Assembly: GCA_910591455.2 (NCBI GenBank)
Contig: OU342806.1
Span: 28,645,517-28,709,516 of the forward strand
Reading direction: 5' to 3'
From: Pholis gunnellus
Taxonomy: Eukaryota; Chordata; Actinopteri; Perciformes; Pholidae
Length of the DNA stretch: 64,000 bases
Of the stretch, positions 54,450 to 64,000 are shown piece after piece. The number at the start of each line of letters is the position of its first letter. The first letter of the stretch is position 1. The position numbers and the translations under genes were made by a program. The notes under the pieces were generated by a model that saw nothing but the letters and a program-made list of their open reading frames with translations, searched no databases and was not told the origin of the DNA.

Positions 54450-56580
54450 ACTATTGCCTAGCAAATTAAACCAAGCACTCACTTCAATGTAGCGCCTCTT
54501 CTCATGTAGTCAGGAGAGCTAGTTAGCTTTTAGCAGCCGGTGGGCAACAGAGTGCTGTTACATGTTGGGCTAACAGAGCTAACAGCTAATGGAAAGAGAC
54601 ACACAGCAGGACTGAAGGTTTCTGTTTAGAGGAACATGAAGTGTTAAACACTAAACTGCAGTTTAATGTGACAACACAAGAAGTACATTAATGATTTGAA
54701 GTGCTTCAGCTGAGTGTTTGGAGGTAAAAGTACTTTGAGGCTGGAGTTAGTGATTTGAGCCACCACCTCACAAATGTAATATTTATCATGAATAAAACAT
54801 TAATACAAGGAGAAAAGAGGACAAATATGAGAAGTACAAAAGATGATCAAAGAACATATATGTACTGAATAAGAACAAAAATTATTAAGACACAAATAAC
54901 TTTAGTCAAATGCTAAACTGACTAAAAAGTATTGAGGATGATTTTAAATGATCATGTAAGTCTCTGATCAGCTGGCAGGCCATCCCATGCTTCAAGTCAT
55001 TAACAAGTCATTAAGAGACATTAACATCAGGGATGGCAAATCAAAACAGGTAACCAAGCAACAGGATCCATTAAGGTTCAGAATGAGATAATTCCAGTAA
55101 TAGTAAAAGATATAGGATTTTGTCAGATTCAGATGAGATGCAAATGCTCAAGGTTTTGAAGCATTTCTCAGATGGCTGAGTGATGCAGCTAAGGGGGTTA
55201 TGAAAGCTCAGGTCAACGCTGCTACATTTTTACTCAAATTTATTTAAAATGACAAAGACTCCAAGTCACACACCAGTACTATTTATAACTTATGGTGAGA
55301 AACAATGTACTGAGGTGACAAAAAAAGTACCTGCTCAGAGGTGGTAGGGAACAGCTGATAAAGTGTAACAAAGGAGATGTGGTGAGGAATATCTGGGGCC
55401 ACAGTCTGAACGTTGAGTCAGATTCTTGGCATCTTTTTCTGATGAACAGAAACACAATCTGGATGGAAATTGGACGGAAGCCTCCATCATCCGCCCTGAC
55501 TGATAGGCAGCCTGCTGGCTCCAGCACGCTCCCCTGGGATGTGAATTAGCTTTTTTGACTTGGAGGATTTATTTGGACACGGCGCCACTGTCTCCGAGGC
55601 AGTGCAGCATTATAATCAGTTTTTTGCGTAGCGCACAGCAGAGTGACAGGAGGGACGGGAGGCAGAGAGGGCAATCTAGGGATAGCTTTGCATTTCTTTT
55701 TCATGAGAGACACGAGAGGACAGTGGGGTTTCAATGGAATCAGTGAACAGCAGTAGTTTCATTTAACTCTTTCCTTATCCACTTGCACATACTAATGGGA
55801 TGGCTAACGCTTGGTTTAAACTTACCGTTGAGTAGTTGGCGCACCATAAAATGCATATACATCACGGCCGGCGAGTCGTGAGTGAAGGCTCTGCAAGTGG
55901 ATCCCGGTGATTGGTCATGCACCTCTGAATTATGGTAGCTAGGTGCTTGCTGCTCGGGTGCTATGAGCTTGTCAAATGATGGTTCACTGAAATCCCTAGC
56001 ATGTCTAGGTATTTTACAAAGAAGGCCATATCGTTTTTAAAAGCTTTAGAAACAGGCGGTCTTAAAAATCTGCATTGCAGTAAACATTTTCAGCCAAATT
56101 AAATTGATTACAGGATATTACACCTTCATTTCATTATAATGCATTTAATACTTGACTTCTTTCCTCACAGTGCTCCAAAAAAAGCAATAAAGTAGGCCAT
56201 GAATATGAGATATGAGTTTATAGTTTATTACATACAATCCCTTCTCAGCATTGTGAAGGTTGGTTTATGCCATTTTGCCGTTTACACTTGTTGTCTTCCA
56301 ACTTATTCATAGTGCATTTTTTGGTGCACCCTCTGGCATTTTGAGGACTAGGGCAACAAATATTGAGCAGTTTGTGCACGCCCGTAACTCGCACCCCATC
56401 TGCGGAATTGATGATACCACGCACGACTATAAACAAAGCTTTAGTGATCGATGTGAAAATGATTTTATGGTGTTCAGATATTTGGCAAACCCTAAAGTAT
56501 ACCACTGATTAGTGGCTCTGTCTGTCAGTTGGTTTACCCCTTTTATCCAGACTGACATTGTCGGATGGGCCGCTGCAACA
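54450..56580. other. No recognised feature
   Basis: Over 2 kb without a recognised gene or repeat. Overlapping opposite-strand ORFs at 55,546-55,746 and 56,245-56,508 have no domain. Confidence 0.5.
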
Positions 56581-56588
56581 CTGTATAA

Positions 56589-57997
56589 CAGTGGTGGGCC
56601 GTCAGGCCCTGCAAAGCCTTCTCTGCTGGCCTAAATAGAATCACAAAGTTATAGTTATTTTATAATTTAATCATTTTTTCTGAAATACACTACATGTATT
56701 ATAATTTATACAAATATTTTTCCCACTATCTTATTTTCTCATTGCACAGCTACTGTGCTCCTCAGTTGCTCTGCTTCCAGTGCAGCTTGTTTTAAGTAGA
56801 GCTTTTATCCAATCAGATTTCACCTCTGTGTCTCTAGGTAAGAAGAGAGGCCCCAGGCCTGCAGACTCATAATTGAATCCCTCTGCAGTTTAAGTGAATG
56901 GGGACGATATTGTTGGTTGTCATAGACTTCAACAGATCTTTAGTTTGACATGTTGTATTGCGTATTCTTTGACGTGCCAGAGCCTTCTAGCTGGCCTACA
57001 ACTACGTCAGCATTAACGGGCAGCTCAGTTTTCAGGTGCAGCTCTGCAGCGAGGTGCAGCGTGCGCTGTGATTGGTCAGTGGGCGAGCACATGACTATTG
57101 TGAACTGAAACTTAACTTGCCAGCAGAGCTTAGTTGGAGGAGTAAGAATTCAAATTCTTTCAAATTGAAAGATATGGAAGAAACTATACATTTTTTAGGG
57201 TTTTGCTGTAGTTTATTCTTTTTTTTACCTAGCTTTGTTTTTTCAACACTCAATGGCTGAATAAGGAGGAGAAACGGATTTAGTGGCGGAGTTACTGACA
57301 ACGCCTTTCTCAAGAAAGAAGGACATTTCAGGAAAAGCGGGACATCTAAAGAAATGGTCAGTCAACCACAGCTAGCAGCCCTGACTCAGCCAGGAAAAGG
57401 ATTTGTATGGACGGTATTTCTTGCTGACAGCGTCGGAGAAGCGTTGCACATTTTATGTCTGGGAATATGTTTCATTTTAACTGAGCTCTTGGTGTTTGGA
57501 TCTATGCTATGCCAACCTGAGGACACCATAGCATTTGAAAACTTTTGGAGAGACTCGAGTGGATCTACAACTCAACGAACACGTTCGCAGGGAAACAGCT
57601 CCACAACCGCGGCCCGGCGTGCAGTGGGATCCCGGCCCCGCTGCGAATCTGCCGCAACAGACCGGCGAAATACAACTGGGGATCAACTGTCATCACTGGC
57701 GTCCATGAATCGAGAAGGACTTCTTACTGGAACTGAAACAATGTACTTAAACTCTCTTTAAGTTTCGTTAAGTGACAAACTGCATTTGTTTTTTTACATA
57801 GTAACGTTACTACTGTTCATTTGTCTATCGTGCCGTTTTTATGAATATTTGAATGGCTCGTGCTCTTGTGTGATGGAATGCGTGGATCCGCTGCAGGTTT
57901 GCTGGATTGAAGTGTCATAATGAGGTTATTATGAGGTTATTCAACTGTAGTAGGACAGCACAGAAGGCCCAGGTATAAAATAAACGGCCCGCCACTG
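56589..57997 (+). mobile_element. hAT-3 (CAGTGGTGGGCC family), deleted
   Basis: Ends CAGTGGTGGGCCGTC (56,589) and ACGGCCCGCCACTG (to 57,997). Flanking 8-mers CTGTATAA (56,581-56,588) and CTGTATAC (57,998-58,005) agree at seven of eight positions. The left 350 bp is nearly the same as in hAT-2, and both end with AATACAACTGGGG and a GTCCATGAATCGAGAAGGAC region. Together they mark a family deleted independently. Confidence 0.9.
57354..57761 (+). pseudogene. hAT-3 transposase remnant, fused fragments
   Basis: A 135-codon frame has a start without recognisable domain (QLAALTQPGKGFVW) and a Ser/Arg/Thr-rich middle. It ends in NTTGDQLSSLASMNREGLLT, which aligns with the end of the hAT-2 dimerisation region. 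The SAASVER core is missing. The frame probably crosses deletion joints, so it is not one domain set. Nothing here would be active. Confidence 0.6.
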
Positions 57998-58014
57998 CTG
58001 TATACAGACATTCT

Positions 58015-58320
58015 TGTTCTCCAGAGGATGAATCCTAATGACTTTGGGATCCCCTGTACATGTAGCACCACCCTTTCAATTATTCAGTAAAATATCTCAA
58101 TCTCCTAGATTGGTTTGCACATGTTTTTATGGTTCCCAGATGATGAACCCAAAATACTTTCGTTATTCCCTCTTTTCTTCTAATGCCACCATGAGGTTAA
58201 TATTTTGATTAATGATATGGCTCTAGGGATTGCACTGTTAGTCAGTGAGCTCCACCACTTTGATCCAGAATTTAAAAAATCTCATCAACATTTCATTGAA
58301 TGCTATGCAATTTAGTACAC
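58015..58320 (+). repeat. Dispersed fish repeat, forward copies
   Basis: AGAGGATGAATCCTAATGAC, GGATCCCCTGTACATG, GCACCACCCTTTCAA, then a second unit with AGATGATGAACCCAAAATAC and GCCACCATGAGGTTAATATT, ending CATTGAATGCTATGCAATTT and GGTACAC-like text. Reverse copies lie at 50,515-50,765. Confidence 0.65.
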
Positions 58321-58735
58321 AGTCTAAAGCAATGTTTCCCAAATTTATATTTATCTGCGAACTAAACCGAACATTCCTGACCCTTTTTCAATTTGGAGAT
58401 TGGGGCAGTATATAAAGAGCTCTTGCAGTCCAGGATCTATCAATTTAGGAATATGCTTTCCTAATGCCAGGACATTATCCAAGACCAAGCATTTTCCCCC
58501 ACATCACCTCTTTATTAGCATCATACACCTACTCCCATTCTCCTTTAGTATACAGTATTACTAATCACCTACTGGGCACTGCAAGGTCTTACACCTGTTT
58601 ATATATCTGAACTTTGACCCTCATACTGTCCTCAAAGACAGCTCAATTTTACCAGTTTGGGCCTTTTAGCTGTTCCAGAGTAACAAAAGGTTCGTTCTTC
58701 TTCTGCTGTACTGGCTCCTTGTGGAAAAGCCTTTC
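58321..58735. other. No recognised feature
   Basis: Unique-looking DNA. Confidence 0.5.
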
Positions 58736-58743
58736 ATCTAGCA

Positions 58744-59674
58744 CAGGGGTGTCCACACTTTTTCGGCTTGCGAGCTACTTTTAAAATGACCAAGTCAAAA
58801 TGATCTACCTACATTAAAAATGCTAAATATCTATTTATTTCTATATATATGTATATATATACATATATATACTGAGTATACTGAATTTACAATATATGTT
58901 GGCGCACCTTGCATAACTGCATGAACCCTTATGGCACAATACAATTCTGTACATTTTTGGTCATTACCTTACTCTGATGACTTGCACTGAATGGAATCAA
59001 CCAGGTTTAAATATTCCGGACAGTAGCTGCTGGTCGCCAGCCTCAAGCAGACTCCATGATCATCAGTCATGGTGGAACGATATTTGGACTTAATATTCTT
59101 CATGTGGGAAAAGGCTGACTCACATAAATAAGTAGAGCCGAATAATGCAGTCAAGAAGGTGGCACATTTCCTCATGTTTGGTTACTAAAACTGTCCATGA
59201 CAGCGTTGACATTTTTAATGCGAGTGAATCAACCTCAATATCTTCCTGAAATGTGCAGCACATAAATGTAGCAACTGGCTCGAGTAAAGCAAAGTCTTGA
59301 AAGCGTTTGTCAAACTCTGACAGACACTTGTCAATCTGCTCTGTGTAGCGAGCACTGTCAAGTTGCGCACACGCCTTCCGTTGCGTCTCCAGCTCTGACA
59401 CGAGGTTTTGGAAGTTCCCCAAATCATGGCGCTGCAGCTTTAGCTTCTTTATTAGAAATAAATTGGAAGGCTAACTAATTAGCTCGCGGAGTTTTGCAGT
59501 AGCTCACGTTGTTGATCGCGCATACGTGGTGACTCGTGTGTTAGAAAAGACGTGATCTCAGACTGGCTGCACTGTACGTCAATCAAGTGGCAAATGCCAT
59601 GAGGACATCACATTTATTTTGAATGGCATGCGATCTACCGGCACTACCACCAATCGACGTATTGGGCACCCCTG
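58744..59674 (-). mobile_element. hAT-4, deleted
   Basis: Ends CAGGGGTGTCCA (58,744) and GGGCACCCCTG (to 59,674) are inverted repeats with a mismatch. Flanking 8-mers ATCTAGCA (58,736-58,743) and AACTAGCA (59,675-59,682) agree at seven of eight. The subterminal TGCGAGCTACTTTTAAAATG and ATGCGATCTACCGGCA are typical of a fish hAT family as I recall it. The minus strand retains the C-terminal third of the transposase. Its right edge begins less than 250 bp upstream of that fragment, so the front is deleted. Confidence 0.88.
58969..59422 (-). pseudogene. hAT-4 transposase C-terminal fragment, frameshifted
   Basis: Two overlapping minus-strand frames share one domain. The upstream one (59,120-59,422) has LSEFDKRFQDFALLEPVATF and VDSLALKMSTLSW, the late part of the RNase H-like region. 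The downstream one (58,969-59,175) has ALFGSTYLCESAFSHMKNIK and RSTMTDDH, the hAT dimerisation domain. A frame change around 59,160-59,180 separates them. The last residues (CLRLATSSYCPEYLNLV) match the usual end. The motif CESAFS parallels CESVFS in the hAT-1 remnant, so the two families are relatives. Confidence 0.82.
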
Positions 59675-59682
59675 AACTAGCA

Positions 59683-61370
59683 TCAGCAAATATCTCTGTC
59701 TCTGTATTTTAGTCTTATCTTTAAACCCATCTTCAAAGCATGGTATTAATTAATATCATCTTTGTCATTACTTACATATCTTTTTTATTGTGATCATTGT
59801 GGTATTTTTAGTATTAATATTACTAGCAGTTTCTTTATTTATTGTTTTAATGTGTCCTACATGAAAAGGGTTCTATACATAATACTAAATAGTATTATTC
59901 TTGACTTCCGCCCTGATATACTGTTGAGGCTGAAGCTAGTGGAGGAATCGCAAGGCCGCTGCTGTGTTTACTTCTTTCTGCGCAGGCGCATCATAAAGTA
60001 ACTCGATCCGGTCCAAATTCAAAACAGTATTTAATTAAACAATGACAACTGTAAACTGATGATGACAATTACAATCTATAATACACTATCGATAGTATGC
60101 ATCTCGAGAGCAGAGACCACGTGCAATTCCACTCACAGGCCCGACCAAGTCGGGTCCTGCAACGCGAACTACCATGGCCTGGCGCACGTCCTCGCAAACA
60201 GTCCTTTTATGTCCTTTGATGGTCGGAAAGTGTCCGAAATCTGTCGTAAAACACAAAGGCCGTCTTCTGGGGTCAGTGATTGGCTTCCAATCCTTCATCG
60301 ATCCACTGCTCATCTCAATGGCTGGCCTCCTTGTGACATCACCTCTGACATCACCTCTGACCTGCCCTCTGTCCTGCGGCCGCATGGTGTTACCCAGGAG
60401 TCCTCTCTGTTTTATGGCCGTCTGCTTCCTCATCAGTTGTCTCCGGTTCTCCTCCTCCTTCCTTGGCCATTTGTCCAGCACCTCTGTGTCCCCTTTGATG
60501 TCTCTGGTCCTCGACCTATTATATGGTCGTGAAGAGCCTGTCCTCTGCATTCCTCACTGACCCTATCTCCCCTTTGATCTCTCTGCCTCATGGCTCAGAA
60601 CCCCCTAACCTATGTGACTGTACTTTGATTCAATACTTCCAATGATTATGATTAAGACTCCTACAAGTAAACTTATTGCAAACATATAATATCTTCTATA
60701 AGTAAACATCCTGTAAACCTATATTACATTCCATAAGTAAATATATTGTGACTCTTAACATAATTTACCATCAGTCATTAATCAGTATATGTTAATACCA
60801 GTGAATGTATTATTGATCGTCTCTACAATAAACATGTCAACAAGTCTATAATATCATATCTACAAAACCAGCAGAACTGCACTGCATGAGTTTTTTATTA
60901 TAATAGGAAAACTTCACAGATGAATAGGGGCAATTTTGTCTTGCAGCTGAGCTGAATGACCCCACACCAATCACAGTATGAACATTATTAACTTATATAT
61001 GTGTTAGAGCTTTGAGGTCCCTGAAAGACGGGTAGACGCACAGCAGGGTGACTTCTCTGTTCCTTTTTGCTTGACGTCATTTGAGAATCTAAAATAGGAT
61101 TTTATCCCGGTGTGATGTGAACATCCTGCCTCTCCCTTTCATACAGACGTTTTAACTTTGCGGTCTGACTGTAGGCAGAGCAGCACGTCAGCTCTGTGAA
61201 CTCTGCCACAGGAGGTCGGGATTCTGTCAATTTAATTACACAAGACAATGGTGAATTCAGCGGCCATCTCCCCACTGCCTGCTGCTGCTTCTGTCAGCAG
61301 GAGCAGAGTCCAGCGTCTGTCTGGACCACAGCCCTGACATTTACCAAATTGTGTGTGTGTGTTATGTGTG
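59683..61370. other. Unassigned DNA with overlapping ORFs on both strands
   Basis: Opposite-strand ORFs of 157 and 154 codons (60,059-60,532 plus; 60,086-60,550 minus) and a 128-codon plus frame (60,174-60,560) lie in a GC-richer stretch. None has a domain I know. A direct repeat TGACATCACCTCTGACATCA lies at about 60,335-60,362. The mutual overlap argues against most of them being real. The rest of the interval is AT-rich and blank. Confidence 0.4.
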
Positions 61371-61399
61371 TGAGTGAGTGAGTGAGTGAGTGAGTGAGT

Positions 61400-61436
<37 letters not shown>
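61371..61436. repeat. (GAGT)n-(GA)n microsatellite
   Basis: About nine GAGT units pass into about fifteen GA units. Confidence 0.97.
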
Positions 61437-61438
<2 letters not shown>

Positions 61439-61508
61439 GAAGCCTATTCTCCAGGCTAATGAAGCCTATTCTCCAGGCTAATGAAGCCTATTCTCCAGGC
61501 TAATGAAG
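61437..61508. repeat. 22-bp tandem repeat, three units
   Basis: ATGAAGCCTATTCTCCAGGC followed by TA, three nearly exact units, directly after the GA tract. Confidence 0.97.
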
Positions 61509-61626
61509 GAGGTTGACAGGCTTTTTAGCTTCTGGACTCCAGAGAGGCAGGAGGCTGAACACTATGACACTAATTGCAGGTATATAGTCACTGAGTGGAC
61601 CAATCAGAGCCCATTATTTCTACTGG

Positions 61627-61648
61627 TGTGTGTGTGTGTGTGTGTGTG
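61627..61648. repeat. (TG)11 microsatellite
   Basis: Uninterrupted TG run. Confidence 0.95.
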
Positions 61649-62695
61649 GACTGAGGGCGGTGAGAAGTTGTGAGGGGAGATTTTCACAAATGATGCATTT
61701 ACAAACAATATAAATTGAGTGTTGTTTATTTCAACACATCACAAGCTGTCGATCCAAAATTTAAATAACGGCATGTATCATCTGCCTGTCTTATTTCTAT
61801 TTTACACATTTTGATTGTTCGTTGTTTTCAAAATCAACGGGAGTTGAGCATTGAGCATGTCAAGAAAAGCATTTAATGAAATCATTAGCATTAATTGGAC
61901 ATAATTATCATCAATTATACATACAATCTGCTAATTTTATGAAAATAAAGCCTTTTCCTTTCTCTCTCTAATTTTGTGTGCCCTATGAAAATACCTCAAA
62001 GATATTTGTGGTATTAAATTATTAATTTTGATGTCACACTGACCAAAGGTGTGAAACTGTTCATTTTGTAAAATGGAATAAGTTGGGTAAATTAATCATC
62101 CGGTGAGGAAGGTCTTTGAAACGTGTCAGGGCCTTTACATTTCAGGTCCCCACTTTTACAGAATGTGAATGCAAGCCATGAACACTGAAATGCAATTGGT
62201 TACTGTAAGTGTCTCTTCTGTTTTGCGAACTCATAGCATTTGGTTAAACTCAAGCCAAGGGGCAGACTACAAGACTTTGGCCATCTCTGAGATGCTGTGC
62301 TGCTCAAACCACATGACATTTAGTCCCAATAATGTTTTCATGCACAAACTACTGTATTGATTACAAGATTATTCCACTTGGATCCAAGTCTGGATAAGAT
62401 AATCATGATGTTACAAGAAATTCATGCAGGGAGTCGCTATGGGGCAGATTATGGGAGATGTTCACGTGCAGTTGTGATGCTTTCTTCAATGAAACAAGAG
62501 TGCAGAAGTATAAGATATTAGACGTACACAAGGCTCAGTGGCAGAGAAAGAAAAGATGAATGAACCTTATAGCATAGCATAGCGGACTTCTCAAAATGTC
62601 CTCAAATGTAATGATGACAAAACAAAATTGATTTAGTTTGCCACACCTAAGTCAGATAGTATGCAATCTTGGAGCCCTATGACATTACGTTAAGC
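61649..62695. other. No recognised feature
   Basis: AT-rich unique-looking DNA. Confidence 0.5.
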
Positions 62696-63435
62696 CAGTG
62701 GTTCTCAAACCTTTTCTGTCACGCCCCAATTTTGGAGGAAGAAAAATGTTCATGCCCCAACAAAATTGTAACAAAATGGTCCATGTTGAACTTTTATTGA
62801 AATAACATTTTGTGACGCCATATGCTCACACATGCCAGGATAATTTTATTTTAAATATGAGCTTTAAAATGTAGCATTCTGGTGAACTCTGGTGAAAATT
62901 AAGTGATGAGACATTTACTTTAAGCAAAAGACTAATTTATTATTCAGTTATTAATCAGTATTTCAACTCTATTATTATTAACCTTTAAAAGTTTTAGTCA
63001 TAAAAACAAAGATAGCAAGAGTAGCGAGAACCATCGCCTGTGATAAAGTGATTAGTTTTCATTACTGTATGGCTTTACATTAACTTCCACTGTTACTGTG
63101 AAGCTGTTAGGATTGTGGCCTATCTTCTATTTGCAATTAATATGCATTCAATCCAGTTCAATTATTTAAATGGAAATGATAATCTACTCTGGCTAAGGTA
63201 GCTTATCAAGAGTAAAATAATAGCTGTGATTTAACTGCACGTAGGACTGTTGGGACCGGAAGTCCACTGTCTGTGGTCATCACAGTGAACAGTGTCTGCA
63301 GTGTGATGAGAGGACAGTGAGCCCTTGTTGCTGTACTTCATCTCCTTGGAGCAGAGGCTGCATTTAGCATACCCTACCTTATCAATGTGTTTAAAACACT
63401 GTGACAGCAGGAAGCTGTACTCACGTCTGTTTAGA
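62696..63435 (-). mobile_element. hAT-6 fragment with BED-like finger
   Basis: CAGTGGTTCTCAAACC at 62,696 matches the end of a hAT family well known in vertebrates (a Charlie-like terminus, from memory). No opposite end was found before the minisatellite. The minus-strand zinc-finger fragment at the right side is the start of a hAT transposase, in the expected orientation only if the missing terminus lies to the right. The minisatellite or the window edge may have taken its place. Confidence 0.6.
63231..63435 (-). pseudogene. hAT transposase BED-type zinc finger fragment
   Basis: The minus strand reads EYSFLLSQCFKHIDKVGYAK, then CSLC, then EMKYSNKGSLSSHH and TVHCDDH. A CxxC pair followed by a K.S.KGSLSSH stretch and spaced histidines is the pattern of a BED finger, the DNA-binding domain at the N-terminus of hAT transposases. 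The open frame extends about 30 bases into the minisatellite, which is not part of the domain. The rest of the protein is absent. Confidence 0.65.
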
Positions 63436-64000
63436 CCTCCACCTTTATCCAGGCCCAGCTCCACCTTTATCCAGGCCCAGCTCCACCTTTATCCAGGCCC
63501 AGCTCCACCTTTATCCAGACCCACCTCCACCTTTATCCAGGCCCAGCTCCACCTTTATCCAGGCCCAGCTCCACCTTTATCCAGACCCACCTCCACCTTT
63601 ATCCAGGCCCAGCTCCACCTTTATCCAGGCCCAGCTCCACCTTTATCCAGACCCACCTCCACCTTTATCCAGGCCCAGCTCCACCTTTATTCAGACCCAG
63701 CTCCACCTTTATCCAGGCCCAGCTCCACCTTTATTCAGACCCACCTCCACCTTTATCCAGGCCCAGCTCCACCTTTATTCAGACCCAGCTCCACCTTTAT
63801 CCAGGCCCAGCTCCACCTTTATTCAGACCCACCTCCACCTTTATCCAGGCCCAGCTCCACCTTTATCCAGACCCACCTCCACCTTTATCCAGGCCCAGCT
63901 CCACCTTTATCCAGACCCAGCTCCACCTGTATCCAGGCCCAGCTCCACCTTTATTCAGACCCAGCTCCACCTTTATCCAGACCCAGCTCCACCTGTATCC
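63436..64000. repeat. 22-bp minisatellite with higher-order structure, open at window end
   Basis: Units read CTCCACCTTTATCCAGGCCC plus AG, about 25 times over 565 bp, continuing past the window. Three linker variants occur: GGCCCAGCTCC (A), GACCCACCTCC (B) and GACCCAGCTCC (C). Some units have TTATTC for TTATCC, and two near the end have CTGTATCC. The first part repeats as A-A-B (66 bp) and the middle as A-C-A-B (88 bp). Confidence 0.97.

Noticed and set aside
63436..64000. CRISPR-like array of 22-bp units
   Set aside because: Units are directly adjacent with no unique spacers, in a vertebrate-type sequence. It is a minisatellite.

Overview
The window looks like intergenic or intronic DNA from a teleost fish, probably a percomorph. 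The evidence is AT-rich, repeat-dense sequence and many recognisable fish repeat types: Tc1/mariner, an IS630-like DNA transposon, several hAT families, Helitron-like units, a Ty3/gypsy retrotransposon, a tRNA-related SINE-like repeat and CA/GA microsatellites. Family names come from recalled motifs, since no search could be run. I found no intact host protein-coding exon, no tRNA gene and no CRISPR. Every coding trace I can name belongs to a broken mobile element.

Layout. 1-1.6 kb: a hAT-like end and a deleted Tc1 element. 1.6-5.6 kb: a decayed minus-strand element with a tyrosine-recombinase domain. 6.2-7.7 kb: a two-unit fish repeat, polypurine DNA and a CA microsatellite. 8.35-9.83 kb: an internally deleted IS630-like transposon nested in another repeat. 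10.0-23.9 kb: one hAT element with 15-bp terminal inverted repeats and a perfect 8-bp target duplication (GTTTAGTG). Almost all of its interior is six head-to-tail Helitron-like units, each ending in CTAG. 25.2-27.7 kb and 32.4-33.9 kb: palindromic, TTAA-flanked (piggyBac-like) elements. 36.2-36.9 kb: SINE-like repeats. 39.3-40.8 kb: a reversed Helitron-like copy.

41.5-47.0 kb holds a Ty3/gypsy remnant. Its 3' LTR is intact, but the 5' LTR is replaced by an inverted RNase H fragment, and 230 bp of flank is duplicated on both sides. 47.6-48.8 and 56.6-58.0 kb: two related hAT elements with target duplications. 51.7-54.0 kb: a hAT-like element containing a stretch of 18S rRNA gene, itself split by a TTAA-associated element. 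58.7-59.7 kb: another hAT. 62.7-63.4 kb: a hAT fragment with a BED-like zinc finger. 63.4 kb to the window end: a 22-bp minisatellite with higher-order structure.

The genes do not form a pathway. The logic of the window is nesting. The two most unusual structures are the Helitron-like array inside a single hAT element, and the hAT-like element that carries 18S rDNA.
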